DNA of 64,000 nt, taken from the NCBI RefSeq assembly GCF_000143985.1, contig NC_014364.1:2914001-2978000 (forward strand), written 5' to 3'. The number at the start of each line of letters is the position of its first letter. Positions within the stretch are counted from its first letter, which is position 1. Under the pieces are notes generated by a model, which searched no databases, had not been told where the DNA came from, and saw only the letters and a list, made by a program, of their open reading frames with translations. A program made the position numbers and the translations under genes. Shown here piece by piece: positions 1-8,276 of the stretch. Origin of the DNA: Sediminispirochaeta smaragdinae DSM 11293 (lineage in GTDB: Bacteria > Spirochaetota > Spirochaetia > DSM-16054 > Sediminispirochaetaceae).

Positions 1-666
1 AATGGAAGTAACACCCTTGGTCCTCGCATAATCCATAGCCATTTTTACGCTTTCGCGCATATCTGCATACGAAACATGAGGAATAATTTTTTTGATGCAC
101 TGTATGGCATTTTCACCGAAAACGCCATTTGGCTCACCGTCGTGATCAAAACCAATAGAACCGCCTTCCGGCTGATGCGTATTTCTGTTGATTCCGGCCA
201 TCTTAAGTGCTAATGAATTACAAGAAACGAGATGTCCACAAACGCGATCTAAAATGATTGCATGTTTCTTTGATATCTTATCGATATCAAATTTCGTCAA
301 GACTCGTTTTTTATCAGTAAAATAATCCTGGTTCCAACCGACACCACGCAACACAGTGCCAGGAGCAGGTCTATTTTTCTCAATAAACTCCTGACCGCGA
401 GCTATAATCTCGTCGATAGATGTTGCACCGGAAACCTTAATCATCTTCATCTTTGATCCAAGATCATAGAGGTGCATATGAGAATCATTAAAGCCCGGTA
501 TCACGGTATTCCCTTGTGCATCAATTTTTTTTGCGTCGGAAGGAATGGCATCACGTAAATCTTCTAAACTTCCAACAAGAGAAATTTTTCCATCTTCGAT
601 CAATAAGGTGTCAGCAAAAACTCCACGATCAACGTAGATGCGTGCATTATATATTGCAATATTCAT
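1..666 (-). CDS. Amidohydrolase (YtcJ-like), partial
   Basis: This is the N-terminal 222 codons of a metal-dependent amidohydrolase; the gene runs off the left edge. The start ATG at 666 has a GGAGG ribosome site a few bases upstream. The protein opens with the usual small beta-sandwich (MNIAIYNARIYVDRG) and reaches the metal-binding HxH motif as NDSHMHLYD at about residue 66, followed by GVGWNQDYF, which resembles the YtcJ/ExeE-type amidohydrolases that cleave exocyclic amide or ester bonds. It is the last visible gene of a leftward set with the permease and GntR regulator, so it probably hydrolyses the compound that the permease imports. The exact substrate is unknown. Base composition is AT-rich like its neighbours. 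Confidence 0.8.
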   Translation of the reverse strand, partial: MNIAIYNARIYVDRGVFADTLLIEDGKISLVGSLEDLRDAIPSDAKKIDAQGNTVIPGFNDSHMHLYDLGSKMKMIKVSGATSIDEIIARGQEFIEKNRPAPGTVLRGVGWNQDYFTDKKRVLTKFDIDKISKKHAIILDRVCGHLVSCNSLALKMAGINRNTHQPEGGSIGFDHDGEPNGVFGENAIQCIKKIIPHVSYADMRESVKMAMDYARTKGVTSI

Positions 667-717
667 TACAACCTCCAAGATTGTAAGACATCAATTTTAA
701 AATACGATTTACGATAA

Positions 718-2112
718 TTATGCGTTATGTTCCATTCCTTTCTGGTTTCTGGCTTTAAAATAGCGATAAAAAAGATATCCAACAGCCGGGACAACCAAGC
801 CGACCAAAGAAGTAGTGGGATCATTAATCAATGTATTAATAATCAATCCAACCATAACCAAAATGGTAATAACGACAGTCGTTAAACCACCCCAAACTTT
901 GTACGGGCGTTCAATATTTGGAAGTTTCTTTCGAAAGACAATAACAGCACCTATTGTCAACGCCTTGAAAGTCATGCTGGAAAAAATAACTAAAGAAGTT
1001 AGTTGATTTAAATCTCTTAACAACACCAGCAGGCTCGAAATAATCATCTGCACAATAATTGCTGTTGAGGGGGTTTTGTATTTCGGATGGAGTTTTTTAA
1101 ACGACTTAAAAAAAAGGTTATCATGTGCCATTGCATAATACTCACGTGGGAAAGACATAATACAACCATTCAATGATCCAATCATAGAAATAACCATCGT
1201 TACTGCAACAATTATTCCACCGATACTTCCCAATACTACTTTTGCAACTTTTGTTCCAAGATATAAATCACCGTTGTTTATCATGTTATTAATCTGATCA
1301 GCAGGTAATACTCTGTAGATTGCAAAATTGAATAGCACATACAAAACAGTAACCGAGCTAATTGCAATAATTATTGAGAGCGGCAAATTCTTCTTTGGAT
1401 TTTTAATTTCTTCAGCAACTGCATTGAGGTTGGTCCATCCGTCATAGGCCCATAGTGTAGCAATAGTTGCAAAGGCAATCATCCCAAGTATTCTTGACAG
1501 TCCAGGATCAGAGACGGGAATCAGACTTAGGTTAAGTGGCTGTTTCCCCATAAAAAGACCTAATACAAGAATCAGAACAAGTGGTATTGTTTTTGCAATC
1601 ATAAAAATATTCTGAATAACTGACCCTTGTTTAACTCCTCTATAATTAACTCCTGACAAAATAATTATCGTTAAAATTGCAACAAATTTTATTGTAATAG
1701 TCCCCATTGGAATAAGGACGGCTAAAGCAGTAGAAAAAGCAAGAGCAATTGCAGCATTAGAGCCAGCGCCACTAATTAGCCAACTAGTAAATTCGTTCAT
1801 AAATCCAACGGCTGGTGAATATGCTCTGCTGAGGTATACATACATACCTCCTGCCTTTGGCATCATTGCTCCCAACTCTGCAAAACAGAGCCCACCCAGC
1901 AAAGATATAACGCCACCAATAATCCATGCCAAAAGGGAAAGCCCCATGCTCATACCACTTCGTTGAAGGGCATATGCACCTATATAAAAAATACCCGAAC
2001 CAATCATTATTCCACCAATAATGCTCACTCCGCCAAAAACACCTATTTCCTTTTTGAATTCTGATTTTTCAGCGAGCAACTGTTGAACTTCATGTTCCTT
2101 CTTATTGTTCAT
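718..2112 (-). CDS. APC-family amino acid permease
   Basis: A 464-residue integral membrane transporter of the amino acid-polyamine-organocation superfamily, with about twelve hydrophobic segments. The first segment carries the family signature GGIMIGSGIFYIGAYAL, where the helix-breaking GSGIF binds the substrate amino group in characterised relatives. The ATG at 2112 is chosen over an upstream in-frame codon at 2169 because AAAGGAGGG lies at ideal spacing before it. It sits between the GntR regulator and the amidohydrolase on the same strand, and faces a divergent M20 hydrolase beyond the regulator. Import of an amino acid or acylated amino acid followed by hydrolysis is the simplest reading; specificity cannot be told from sequence. 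Confidence 0.87.
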   Translation of the reverse strand: MNNKKEHEVQQLLAEKSEFKKEIGVFGGVSIIGGIMIGSGIFYIGAYALQRSGMSMGLSLLAWIIGGVISLLGGLCFAELGAMMPKAGGMYVYLSRAYSPAVGFMNEFTSWLISGAGSNAAIALAFSTALAVLIPMGTITIKFVAILTIIILSGVNYRGVKQGSVIQNIFMIAKTIPLVLILVLGLFMGKQPLNLSLIPVSDPGLSRILGMIAFATIATLWAYDGWTNLNAVAEEIKNPKKNLPLSIIIAISSVTVLYVLFNFAIYRVLPADQINNMINNGDLYLGTKVAKVVLGSIGGIIVAVTMVISMIGSLNGCIMSFPREYYAMAHDNLFFKSFKKLHPKYKTPSTAIIVQMIISSLLVLLRDLNQLTSLVIFSSMTFKALTIGAVIVFRKKLPNIERPYKVWGGLTTVVITILVMVGLIINTLINDPTTSLVGLVVPAVGYLFYRYFKARNQKGMEHNA

Positions 2113-2254
2113 CGTTCCCTCCTTTACTATTAGATCAGAATGAAAACCGAAAAATCTATGCACAAACAATTAGGTCTGAACATTTTTTTACTATAGAGAA
2201 CCTCCTTATTTTAGTTGAGAGTATCTATTAAATACTTTTTAGGATCCAAATTTT

Positions 2255-2914
2255 TTATGTAATCAGATTTTTGATATCCTGTTCAAATGACAAAATATCA
2301 TTTCGGAGATTTTCTACCGCGGAATCTAAATCTCCTTTTTCTAAAGCCTTTACGAGTCCTGAATGAAAGGTAGATACTGGAAGTTCCATACTATATTCAC
2401 GGATCATTGTTTGAGTCACACCACGACGAACCAATTGCATTGTCTCTTTCAACATTCGAGCCATTAAAAGATTTCCTGACAATTCATTTAACCTAAGATG
2501 GAATTTATCATTAAGCTGCATTTTACGATCCAACGTCTCACCAGCATCCTGGGAAGCCCGAACTTTATCCGATTCAATAGCCACTTCTTTCAACTCCCGA
2601 ATGTTTTCCTTGGTAAGGCGAGGAAAAGCAAGTTTTAATCCTTCAAGTTCTATAATAAGCCGCATATATAAAGCGTCTCGCATATCTTTTTCAGAAATTC
2701 TCACTACCTGATATCCCGCCCGAGGAATATTCTTAAGAATATTCTCCTGGCAGAGTTCAATTAGAGCCTCACGCACAGGGGCTCTGCTAACATTGAACAT
2801 CTTTGTAAGCTGACTTTCGACTATAAGCGAATCTGCTTCAAAATCATTTTGAAGAATCATAGTCAGAATTTTTCGATACACTTGTGATTTTAATGTCTCT
2901 TTCTTTGTTGCCAT
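2255..2914 (-). CDS. GntR-family (FadR/FCD) transcriptional regulator
   Basis: A 219-residue regulator with an N-terminal winged helix (KSQVYRKILTMIL through FNVSRAPVREALIEL, residues about 8-55) and a C-terminal all-helical FCD ligand-binding domain whose acidic and histidine residues (DKFHLRLNELSGN, STFHSGLVKAL) normally bind a metal and a small carboxylate. GTG at 2920 is an alternative start two codons upstream. It heads the leftward permease-amidohydrolase set and is divergent from the M20 hydrolase, so it probably controls both. A TTGACA/TATACT promoter and an imperfect inverted repeat overlapping its -10 element lie immediately upstream, consistent with autoregulation. Confidence 0.88.
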   Translation of the reverse strand: MATKKETLKSQVYRKILTMILQNDFEADSLIVESQLTKMFNVSRAPVREALIELCQENILKNIPRAGYQVVRISEKDMRDALYMRLIIELEGLKLAFPRLTKENIRELKEVAIESDKVRASQDAGETLDRKMQLNDKFHLRLNELSGNLLMARMLKETMQLVRRGVTQTMIREYSMELPVSTFHSGLVKALEKGDLDSAVENLRNDILSFEQDIKNLIT

Positions 2915-2958
2915 TAACACTCTCGCTCCATTATTGTATGATTTGTTGTATATCTTTA

Positions 2959-2987
2959 GTATTACTACTGATCATATCAGCAGTATA
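2959..2987. promoter_or_regulatory. Imperfect inverted repeat, likely GntR operator
   Basis: The arms GTATTACTACTGAT and ATCAGCAGTATAC are near-perfect reverse complements around a CAT centre, with one inserted base. The repeat overlaps the -10 element of the regulator's own promoter. Binding by the GntR protein is inferred from position. Confidence 0.45.
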
Positions 2988-3011
2988 CAGGCACATCTCT
3001 GATTCTGTCAA
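2982..3011 (-). promoter_or_regulatory. Promoter of the GntR-permease set
   Basis: On the minus strand, TTGACA (3006-3011) and TATACT (2982-2987) are separated by 18 bases, a good sigma-70 type promoter. The -10 element lies inside the inverted repeat at 2959-2987. Confidence 0.6.
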
Positions 3012-3095
3012 ATTTTTTCTTTCCACTTTTTATAGCTTCACCGTTAATTGGATTTCAAATAGTATAGAAATTTTACACTCCCAATTTTGCCTACA

Positions 3096-3124
3096 TTGAC
3101 AGCTCAAAGTATTTCTCTTAACAT
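3096..3124 (+). promoter_or_regulatory. Promoter of the M20 hydrolase
   Basis: TTGACA (3096-3101) and TAACAT (3119-3124) are 17 bases apart. The expected transcription start, near 3131, is only a few bases before the ATG at 3134, so the transcript would be almost leaderless. The ATG lacks a clear ribosome binding site, which agrees with this. Confidence 0.5.
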
Positions 3125-3133
3125 CAGAAAGAC

Positions 3134-4309
3134 ATGAAAAATATAAATGCGCTATCTGATGCCTACTTTTCATATGCTGTTGATTTAAGAAGAGAATTAC
3201 ACCAAAACCCAGAACCAAGCCTTCTTGAAGAACGTACTTCCCGTAGAGTTGTCGAAGAATTAAATAAAATAGGTTTAGAGGCAAAAAAAATAGCAGGTAC
3301 AGCTGTTATAGCCGAAATTGAAGGAAACACAAGCGGAAAAACTGTTGCCCTACGTGCTGATATGGATGCTCTTGAATTAGTTGAAGAAACAGAACTGCCG
3401 TATAAGTCAAAAGCGGTCGGTTTAATGCATGCCTGTGGCCATGATGCACATACCGCCAGCCTCTTGACGGCTGCCAAAATACTCTCTGAATTAAAAACAT
3501 CATTTCCGGGAAAGATAAAATTAATTTTTCAGCCAGGTGAGGAAATTGCTTTAGGTGCAAAAAAAATTATATCAACAGGGGTACTTTCCGACGTTGATGC
3601 TATTTTTGGTATCCATATCTGGAATGAAGTTCCGTCAGGTAGAATTGCGATTGATGCTGGTGCTCGGATGGCCGCAGTTAGCAAGTTCACAATTGATGTC
3701 ATTGGCCAAGGAGGTCATGGATCAATGCCGCATCAAGGAATTGATGCCATCGCTGCAGCTTCAGCCATTGTTCTTAATTTGCAAAGTATCGTCAGCCGTG
3801 AAATAGACCCAATGGAAGCGGCTGTCCTTACCGTCGGGGTTCTTAACTCAGGTACTACTTATAATATCTTAGCTGGAAAAGCTCATTTGGAAGGTACTAC
3901 ACGATGTTTTAATCAAGACGTAAATGAGCAGCTTCCTTTAATGATAAAGCGAGTGGCTTCGGATACCGCAAAAGCCTATCGGGCAGAAATCAAAACCGAT
4001 TATCAGAATTTGACCTTAGTTGTAAAGAATGATCAATATCTAACACTATTGGGGAAACATGCTGTACAAGAATTATTTGGTCCTTCCGTACTCTTCAACC
4101 TGAAGCCAACGACTGGCGGAGAAGATTTTTCTTTCTATGCAAAAGAAGCTCCTTCACTTTTTGCCTTCGTCGGAGGCAGAAATGAAATGAAATTGCCCTA
4201 TTACCCTCACCATCATCCCAAATTCGATATTGACGAGGATGCCATCAAGCAGGCAACTGCCCTTTATGCAAAGTTTGCCATTGACTTCTTAAACGATACA
4301 GAAACCTGA
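3134..4309 (+). CDS. M20-family N-acyl-amino acid amidohydrolase
   Basis: A 391-residue zinc hydrolase of the M20D (hippuricase / N-acyl-L-amino acid amidohydrolase / IAA-amino acid hydrolase) group. Metal and catalytic motifs are in order: RADMDALE (about residue 75), MHACGHDAHT (about 97), QPGEE with the catalytic acid (about 135), GGHGSMPH in the dimerisation lid, and GGEDFSFY with HHHPKFDID near the C terminus. The family removes acyl groups from amino acids in the cytosol. It is divergent from the GntR-permease-amidohydrolase set and shares its AT-rich composition, so all four genes look like one acquired module for uptake and hydrolysis of acylated amino acids or small peptides. Substrate is not known. 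Confidence 0.9.
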   Translation: MKNINALSDAYFSYAVDLRRELHQNPEPSLLEERTSRRVVEELNKIGLEAKKIAGTAVIAEIEGNTSGKTVALRADMDALELVEETELPYKSKAVGLMHACGHDAHTASLLTAAKILSELKTSFPGKIKLIFQPGEEIALGAKKIISTGVLSDVDAIFGIHIWNEVPSGRIAIDAGARMAAVSKFTIDVIGQGGHGSMPHQGIDAIAAASAIVLNLQSIVSREIDPMEAAVLTVGVLNSGTTYNILAGKAHLEGTTRCFNQDVNEQLPLMIKRVASDTAKAYRAEIKTDYQNLTLVVKNDQYLTLLGKHAVQELFGPSVLFNLKPTTGGEDFSFYAKEAPSLFAFVGGRNEMKLPYYPHHHPKFDIDEDAIKQATALYAKFAIDFLNDTET

Positions 4310-4332
4310 GACACGTTTCTTATTGACTTCGA

Positions 4333-4584
4333 TCAAGCTTGCTTCTGCAGAACTCTCAAAAGGTGCACCTGTATTGTCAGAGAGATGTCGCTGATTTCAT
4401 CCAAAACGAAAGCTACACAGTTAACAGCGACAAAAGGCGTATCCCAGCGTGGAAAAAGATGATGGATAGCTCCGGTAAAAAGCTTCTTTCCTGTACCACT
4501 TGCTCCTTCGATGAGGACAGTACTGCCGCTTTCGGTCAGAAGCGGTAAGATATCAAAATGCCGAGTCATAGCAGGGCTCCCTCC
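4333..4584 (-). pseudogene. Remnant of an NtrC-type sigma-54 activator AAA+ domain
   Basis: The minus strand encodes a recognisable slice of a sigma-54 interaction domain: SPAMTRHFDILPLL, the Walker A motif GASGTGK, PFVAVNC, then directly VLDEISDIS and VHLLRVLQ. In intact proteins about fifty residues, including the GAFTGA loop that contacts sigma-54, separate the VNC and LDEI motifs; here they are fused in frame by a deletion. There is no receiver or DNA-binding domain around it. It is a dead fragment stranded between the AT-rich module and the molybdenum hydroxylase operon, opposite to another broken gene that begins at the same place. Confidence 0.75.
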
Positions 4585-5223
4585 AAAGATAAAGAAAGCG
4601 GTTGTCGTCGGAGGCGAATTGATTGGTATCGAAACCTGTGTAGCACTTGAATTGGTTGACATTAAGACTACGGTCGTGGAAATGCTCCCACAGATTCTTA
4701 TACTCCTCGATTGGCAGCTGGCTAAATGCTGGAAACCATGAAAAAAATCCATACAGTTGTGACGTTCATCACAGACAATGCTGTGGCAGCCTTTTTAGGT
4801 GCTGACGGAGATACAGGCAAGCTTCTCGGATTCGAATGGCTCCCCTTCTCGCCGGCCATCGACAACATTGTTGCCTGTGCCGAGGTGTTACAGGATAAGA
4901 TGAGGGGCCTTATGGATGGGATCTCATGTGTCGAGGTCAAGGAAAAACTTGATCGGGGAGAAAAGCCCTTCATCATCGATGCACGAAGCCCAGAAGAGTG
5001 GGAATCGATGCGGATAGGCATCGGCGAACACCTCATACCTGTAGGTACCGTTCGTCACCGCCTTAACGAACTCCCCGAAGATAAAAGTACTGAAATCATC
5101 ACCTACTGTAAAATTTCTCTCAGGGAGTATGAAGCGGCAAGAACCCTCATCGCCAATAGATATACGAATGTAAAAGTCATGGAAGGCGGCATCATGGCCT
5201 GGCCATATCACCGGGAAAAATAA
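4575..5223 (+). pseudogene. Broken CoA-disulfide reductase / NADH oxidase with rhodanese domain
   Basis: The plus strand encodes an internal slice of a pyridine nucleotide-disulfide oxidoreductase: VVVGGELIGIE (the NAD-binding motif), then TTVVEMLPQILI. The frame shifts near 4726, most of the FAD/dimerisation region is missing, and the tail of the dimerisation domain (LPFSPAIDNI) continues into a C-terminal rhodanese domain with the active-site loop YCKISLR and the end motif VKVMEGGIMAWPY. The N-terminal FAD domain is absent. The rhodanese part (4726-5223) is still open and could be translated, but it has no ribosome site, so a pseudogene is the better call. Intact relatives reduce CoA disulfide or persulfides. 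Confidence 0.75.
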
Positions 5224-5230
5224 CCTCGCC

Positions 5231-5260
5231 TGCCGGCAGCAACGTTGGCTGCTGCCGGTG
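5231..5260. terminator. Stem-loop after the broken oxidoreductase gene
   Basis: CCGGCAGCA and TGCTGCCGG form a perfect nine-base stem with an eight-base loop just after the rhodanese stop codon. Only a short T run follows on the plus strand (ATTTTC), so termination would be moderate. Between here and 5362 I see no gene. Confidence 0.5.
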
Positions 5261-5362
5261 ATTTTCATCCCCATACTACGTCATGGAAACCGAAGAGTTC
5301 CAGATAGAAGCGAAGGAAGCACCTCCGACATAGCTATGTTGACTGACTGAAAACTCTGCCAC

Positions 5363-7729
5363 TCAGCTTTTGTTCCCGGCCGCAACCTCTTTAATATACT
5401 CAGGAGTAAGAGGTATTCTGTCCAGCTTAACCCCACCCAGGGCATGGGAGACGGCATTGACCACCGCCCCTGCTATGCCGTCGGTGGCACATTCGCCTAT
5501 GCTTTTTGCTCCGAAGGGGCCAGCCTCTTCCGGATCTTCTACCGTTTCGACATGAATTTTCGGCATTTCCGAGGCCCTGAACATGTGGTATTTCTTGAAG
5601 GTTGGATTGGAAACCTTTCCGGATTCGGAATCGATCAACATCTCCTCGGAGAGGGCGTAGCCGAGTCCCATATGCATGCCACCGTGGACCTGCCCTTCAT
5701 ACGTGGCCGGGTTGATCACCTTTCCCGAATTGTGAACCGACAAAAGATCGATCACCTTTACCTCTCCGCTCTGTCTATTCACTTCGACCTCGCAGAAGAC
5801 TGCCACGTAGCTGTCGATAGAATCGAGAGACTCAAAGGTCTCGGTGGCGATGAGTTCACGCTGAGGATTTCCCGCGCTTCCATCCTGGGCCGAGCCGACC
5901 ACGTCCTCAAAGCTTACCCGTGTATCAGGCTCCTCCCGGTCCACAACAAAGCACTCCTCGAGTTCAAGGCGATCTTTCGGAACCTTAAGCATCGAAGCGG
6001 CCTCTTTGATGAGTTGTCCCCGGAGATTTCGAGCAGCCATGATGGTGGCGTTTCCGCCGATATAAGTGGTTCGGCTTGCCTGAGCGCCGAGATCGAGGGG
6101 GGTGACATCGGTATCCGCTTCTATGATTTCGATCTCACCGGGAGGAATGGTAAGAATCTCGGCCGCAATCTGGCTAAGGACCGTTTTGGCACCGGTACCT
6201 AGGTCGTGGGTACCGGTCAGAAGGGTTGCCGTACCGTCGTTATTCATTCGCAGGGTAATGGTGGTGATATCCTGATAGACTGGATACCAGCCGTTGCCGT
6301 GAACGGCAACATCCATACCGATGCCGTGAACGATGGCCTGTGCCCCGTCGTTACCATCTTCGGCCCTGGCCCGCCGCCGTTTCCAGTCGAAAAGCTCCAC
6401 ACCGCGGTCGATGCAGTCGACGATACGGGCATTGTGCATATCGTTGCCCATACAGTTTTTATGGTGCGGCTTTACGACGTTCATCCGCCTGAATTCGGCA
6501 GGATCGTAGCCGAGGGCTCGGGCGATGTTTTCGGTGTGGGTCTCCCGGGTCACCATGATCTGCGGACAACCGTAACCGCGCATGGCACCGGCCAGGGGGG
6601 TATTGGTGTAGTAGCTTGCACCGGAATAGAACATCTTTTGTGCACCGTAGAGAATAAAGGTCTTACCCGACTGGGCCCCTACGGTGTTGGGACCGCTGCC
6701 GGCATAGGCACCGGTATTCAGCGCGCTTTCCACATGCTGGGCAACGATCGTGCCGTTTTTGTCTACGCCGGTACGAATTCTCAGAATTCCTTCGTGCCGG
6801 GTCCGGCTTGCCATGAAGTTTTCCTGCCGGGTGAGACGGATCTTGACCGGGCGCAGGGTTTTCATGGAGAGCAATGCAACAACGGGTTCGTGCATCACCT
6901 CGAGTTTTCCGCCGAAAGCGCCGCCGCAGACGGTTTTGATGACCCTGACGCGGCTCTGTTTCATGCCGAGGCTGGTGGCAATAACATCCCGAAAACAGAA
7001 CACATTCTGGCCGCTGGTCCAGATCGTCAACTTTCCGTCCCGGGTGTAATGGGCGATGTGGGTAACAGGCTCCATATAGCCGTGATGGACCCTGCTGGTA
7101 TGAAAGGTATCATCAAAGCTGTATTCCGCCTCTTCGACGGCACGGAGGACCTCATCTTCATCGTGGCTGCCGTAGGCAACCCTGCCCCCACAAATATTGC
7201 TTCCATCCACACCATAGGGATTGGCCTGCACAGCATCCGGCTGGATGGCATCCTCCAGGCGTATCACCGACGGAAGGATTTCATACTCCACATCAATCAG
7301 CTTGATTGCCTGGGCCGCGATGAACTCATCATCGGCAGCCACTGCGGCAACCCGGTCCCCGACAAAACGGACCGTATCGTCGAAGATATACTCGGTCTTC
7401 GGCATGTCGAAGGGACTTGTATCCATGTAAAAGCGCATGGCACTATTGAAAATAATCCTGGGAGCATCCTTCCAGGTCACCACCGCCCGCACCCCGTCAA
7501 GGGCCTCGGCTTTGCTGGTATCGATGGAAACGATCCTCGCATGGGCGTGCGGAGAAAAGAGGATCTTCGCATGAAGCATTCCCGGCATTCGCAAATCGTC
7601 GATGTAACGAATCTCTCCGGCAGCCTTCATTTCGGCCTCCCGGTTGGGAAGGGGCTGACCCACATAGCGGAAACCTCGTTCGGCGATCTCCTTCTCAAAA
7701 ATCTTCATCTCCCGATAACGTTCAGCCAT
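5363..7729 (-). CDS. Xanthine dehydrogenase family molybdopterin-binding subunit
   Basis: A 788-residue large subunit of the molybdenum hydroxylase family. Visible motifs are GGAFGGKLEV (cofactor-binding glycine-rich loop, about residue 255), RGYGCPQ, and GAKSIGECATDG near the C terminus, whose glutamate is the catalytic base in relatives. The start ATG at 7729 has AAGGAG seven bases before it and overlaps the stop of the preceding 2Fe-2S subunit by eight bases, so the two are co-translated. No FAD subunit follows, so it must share the one encoded at 9814-10683 or use another electron acceptor. The family hydroxylates purines and other heterocycles; the neighbouring YgeW-like and hydantoinase genes point to purine-type substrates. 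Confidence 0.9.
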   Translation of the reverse strand: MAERYREMKIFEKEIAERGFRYVGQPLPNREAEMKAAGEIRYIDDLRMPGMLHAKILFSPHAHARIVSIDTSKAEALDGVRAVVTWKDAPRIIFNSAMRFYMDTSPFDMPKTEYIFDDTVRFVGDRVAAVAADDEFIAAQAIKLIDVEYEILPSVIRLEDAIQPDAVQANPYGVDGSNICGGRVAYGSHDEDEVLRAVEEAEYSFDDTFHTSRVHHGYMEPVTHIAHYTRDGKLTIWTSGQNVFCFRDVIATSLGMKQSRVRVIKTVCGGAFGGKLEVMHEPVVALLSMKTLRPVKIRLTRQENFMASRTRHEGILRIRTGVDKNGTIVAQHVESALNTGAYAGSGPNTVGAQSGKTFILYGAQKMFYSGASYYTNTPLAGAMRGYGCPQIMVTRETHTENIARALGYDPAEFRRMNVVKPHHKNCMGNDMHNARIVDCIDRGVELFDWKRRRARAEDGNDGAQAIVHGIGMDVAVHGNGWYPVYQDITTITLRMNNDGTATLLTGTHDLGTGAKTVLSQIAAEILTIPPGEIEIIEADTDVTPLDLGAQASRTTYIGGNATIMAARNLRGQLIKEAASMLKVPKDRLELEECFVVDREEPDTRVSFEDVVGSAQDGSAGNPQRELIATETFESLDSIDSYVAVFCEVEVNRQSGEVKVIDLLSVHNSGKVINPATYEGQVHGGMHMGLGYALSEEMLIDSESGKVSNPTFKKYHMFRASEMPKIHVETVEDPEEAGPFGAKSIGECATDGIAGAVVNAVSHALGGVKLDRIPLTPEYIKEVAAGNKS

Positions 7730-8213
7730 GGTTCTGCTCCTTCATTCGCTCGGCGGCGAGGGCCACGGCCTTCACGATGTTGACATAGCCGGTACAACGA
7801 CAGAGATTGCCGTCCAGCGCTTTGCGAATTTCCTCTTCCGACGGATCAGGATTCTCCCTAAGAAGGGCCGTTGCCGAGATGATCATTCCCGGGGTGCAGA
7901 AACCGCACTGAATGGCCCCGGCATCGACAAAGGCCTGCTGCAGGATATTCAGCTGGCCGTTTTCCTGCAGGCCTTCGATGGTTACCACACACTTTCCGTC
8001 AAGATTCTTTGCAGGTATGACACAGCTGTTGACGGCCTTACCGTCGACAAGTACCTTACAGGCTCCGCAGTCGTTGGTCCCGCAACCGTATTTGGTACCG
8101 GTGAGACCGAGGACCTCTCGCACAAGGTAAAGCAGGGTCCACTTGCGTCTGACCTGCAAGCTCATGGGAGTTCCGTTAATCGTTACGTTTACCGAAAATT
8201 CTTCTTCAGCCAT
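7722..8213 (-). CDS. 2Fe-2S subunit of a molybdenum hydroxylase
   Basis: A 163-residue electron-transfer subunit with two 2Fe-2S clusters: a plant-ferredoxin-type motif ([11 protein letters not shown] ending with the later SCV cysteine) and a C-terminal four-helix domain with CGFCTPGM and CRCTGY. It passes electrons from the molybdenum site of the next subunit to FAD. Its ribosome site CGAGGT begins immediately after the T run of an intrinsic terminator at 8226-8254, so its expression depends on readthrough from the upstream genes or on a promoter I cannot see. Confidence 0.93.
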   Translation of the reverse strand: MAEEEFSVNVTINGTPMSLQVRRKWTLLYLVREVLGLTGTKYGCGTNDCGACKVLVDGKAVNSCVIPAKNLDGKCVVTIEGLQENGQLNILQQAFVDAGAIQCGFCTPGMIISATALLRENPDPSEEEIRKALDGNLCRCTGYVNIVKAVALAAERMKEQNHG

Positions 8214-8225
8214 GTATACCTCGTG

Positions 8226-8254
8226 AAAAAAAAGGCCGGCCGACAGGGCCGGCC
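8226..8254 (-). terminator. Intrinsic terminator inside the operon
   Basis: On the minus strand, two GGCCGGCC arms separated by five bases form a perfect eight-base GC stem followed by eight T residues. It lies after the YgeW-like gene and directly before the ribosome site of the second 2Fe-2S subunit, and should lower transcription of the last two genes of the set. Confidence 0.9.
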
Positions 8255-8276
8255 CTCGGTCGATACTACTCGCCTG

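Noticed and set aside
4726-5223. Calling the rhodanese segment a complete stand-alone gene
   Set aside because: It has no ribosome site, begins inside the dimerisation domain of a broken oxidoreductase, and follows a frameshift.
5331-5345. CATAGCTATG palindrome between the debris and the molybdenum hydroxylase gene
   Set aside because: Short, and located after the stop codon of the leftward gene with no promoter or regulator nearby; chance is likely.
6206-7783. Long plus-strand open frame (525 codons)
   Set aside because: It is antisense to the molybdenum hydroxylase large subunit, has no recognisable domain or ribosome site, and its length follows from the high GC codon use of the real gene.
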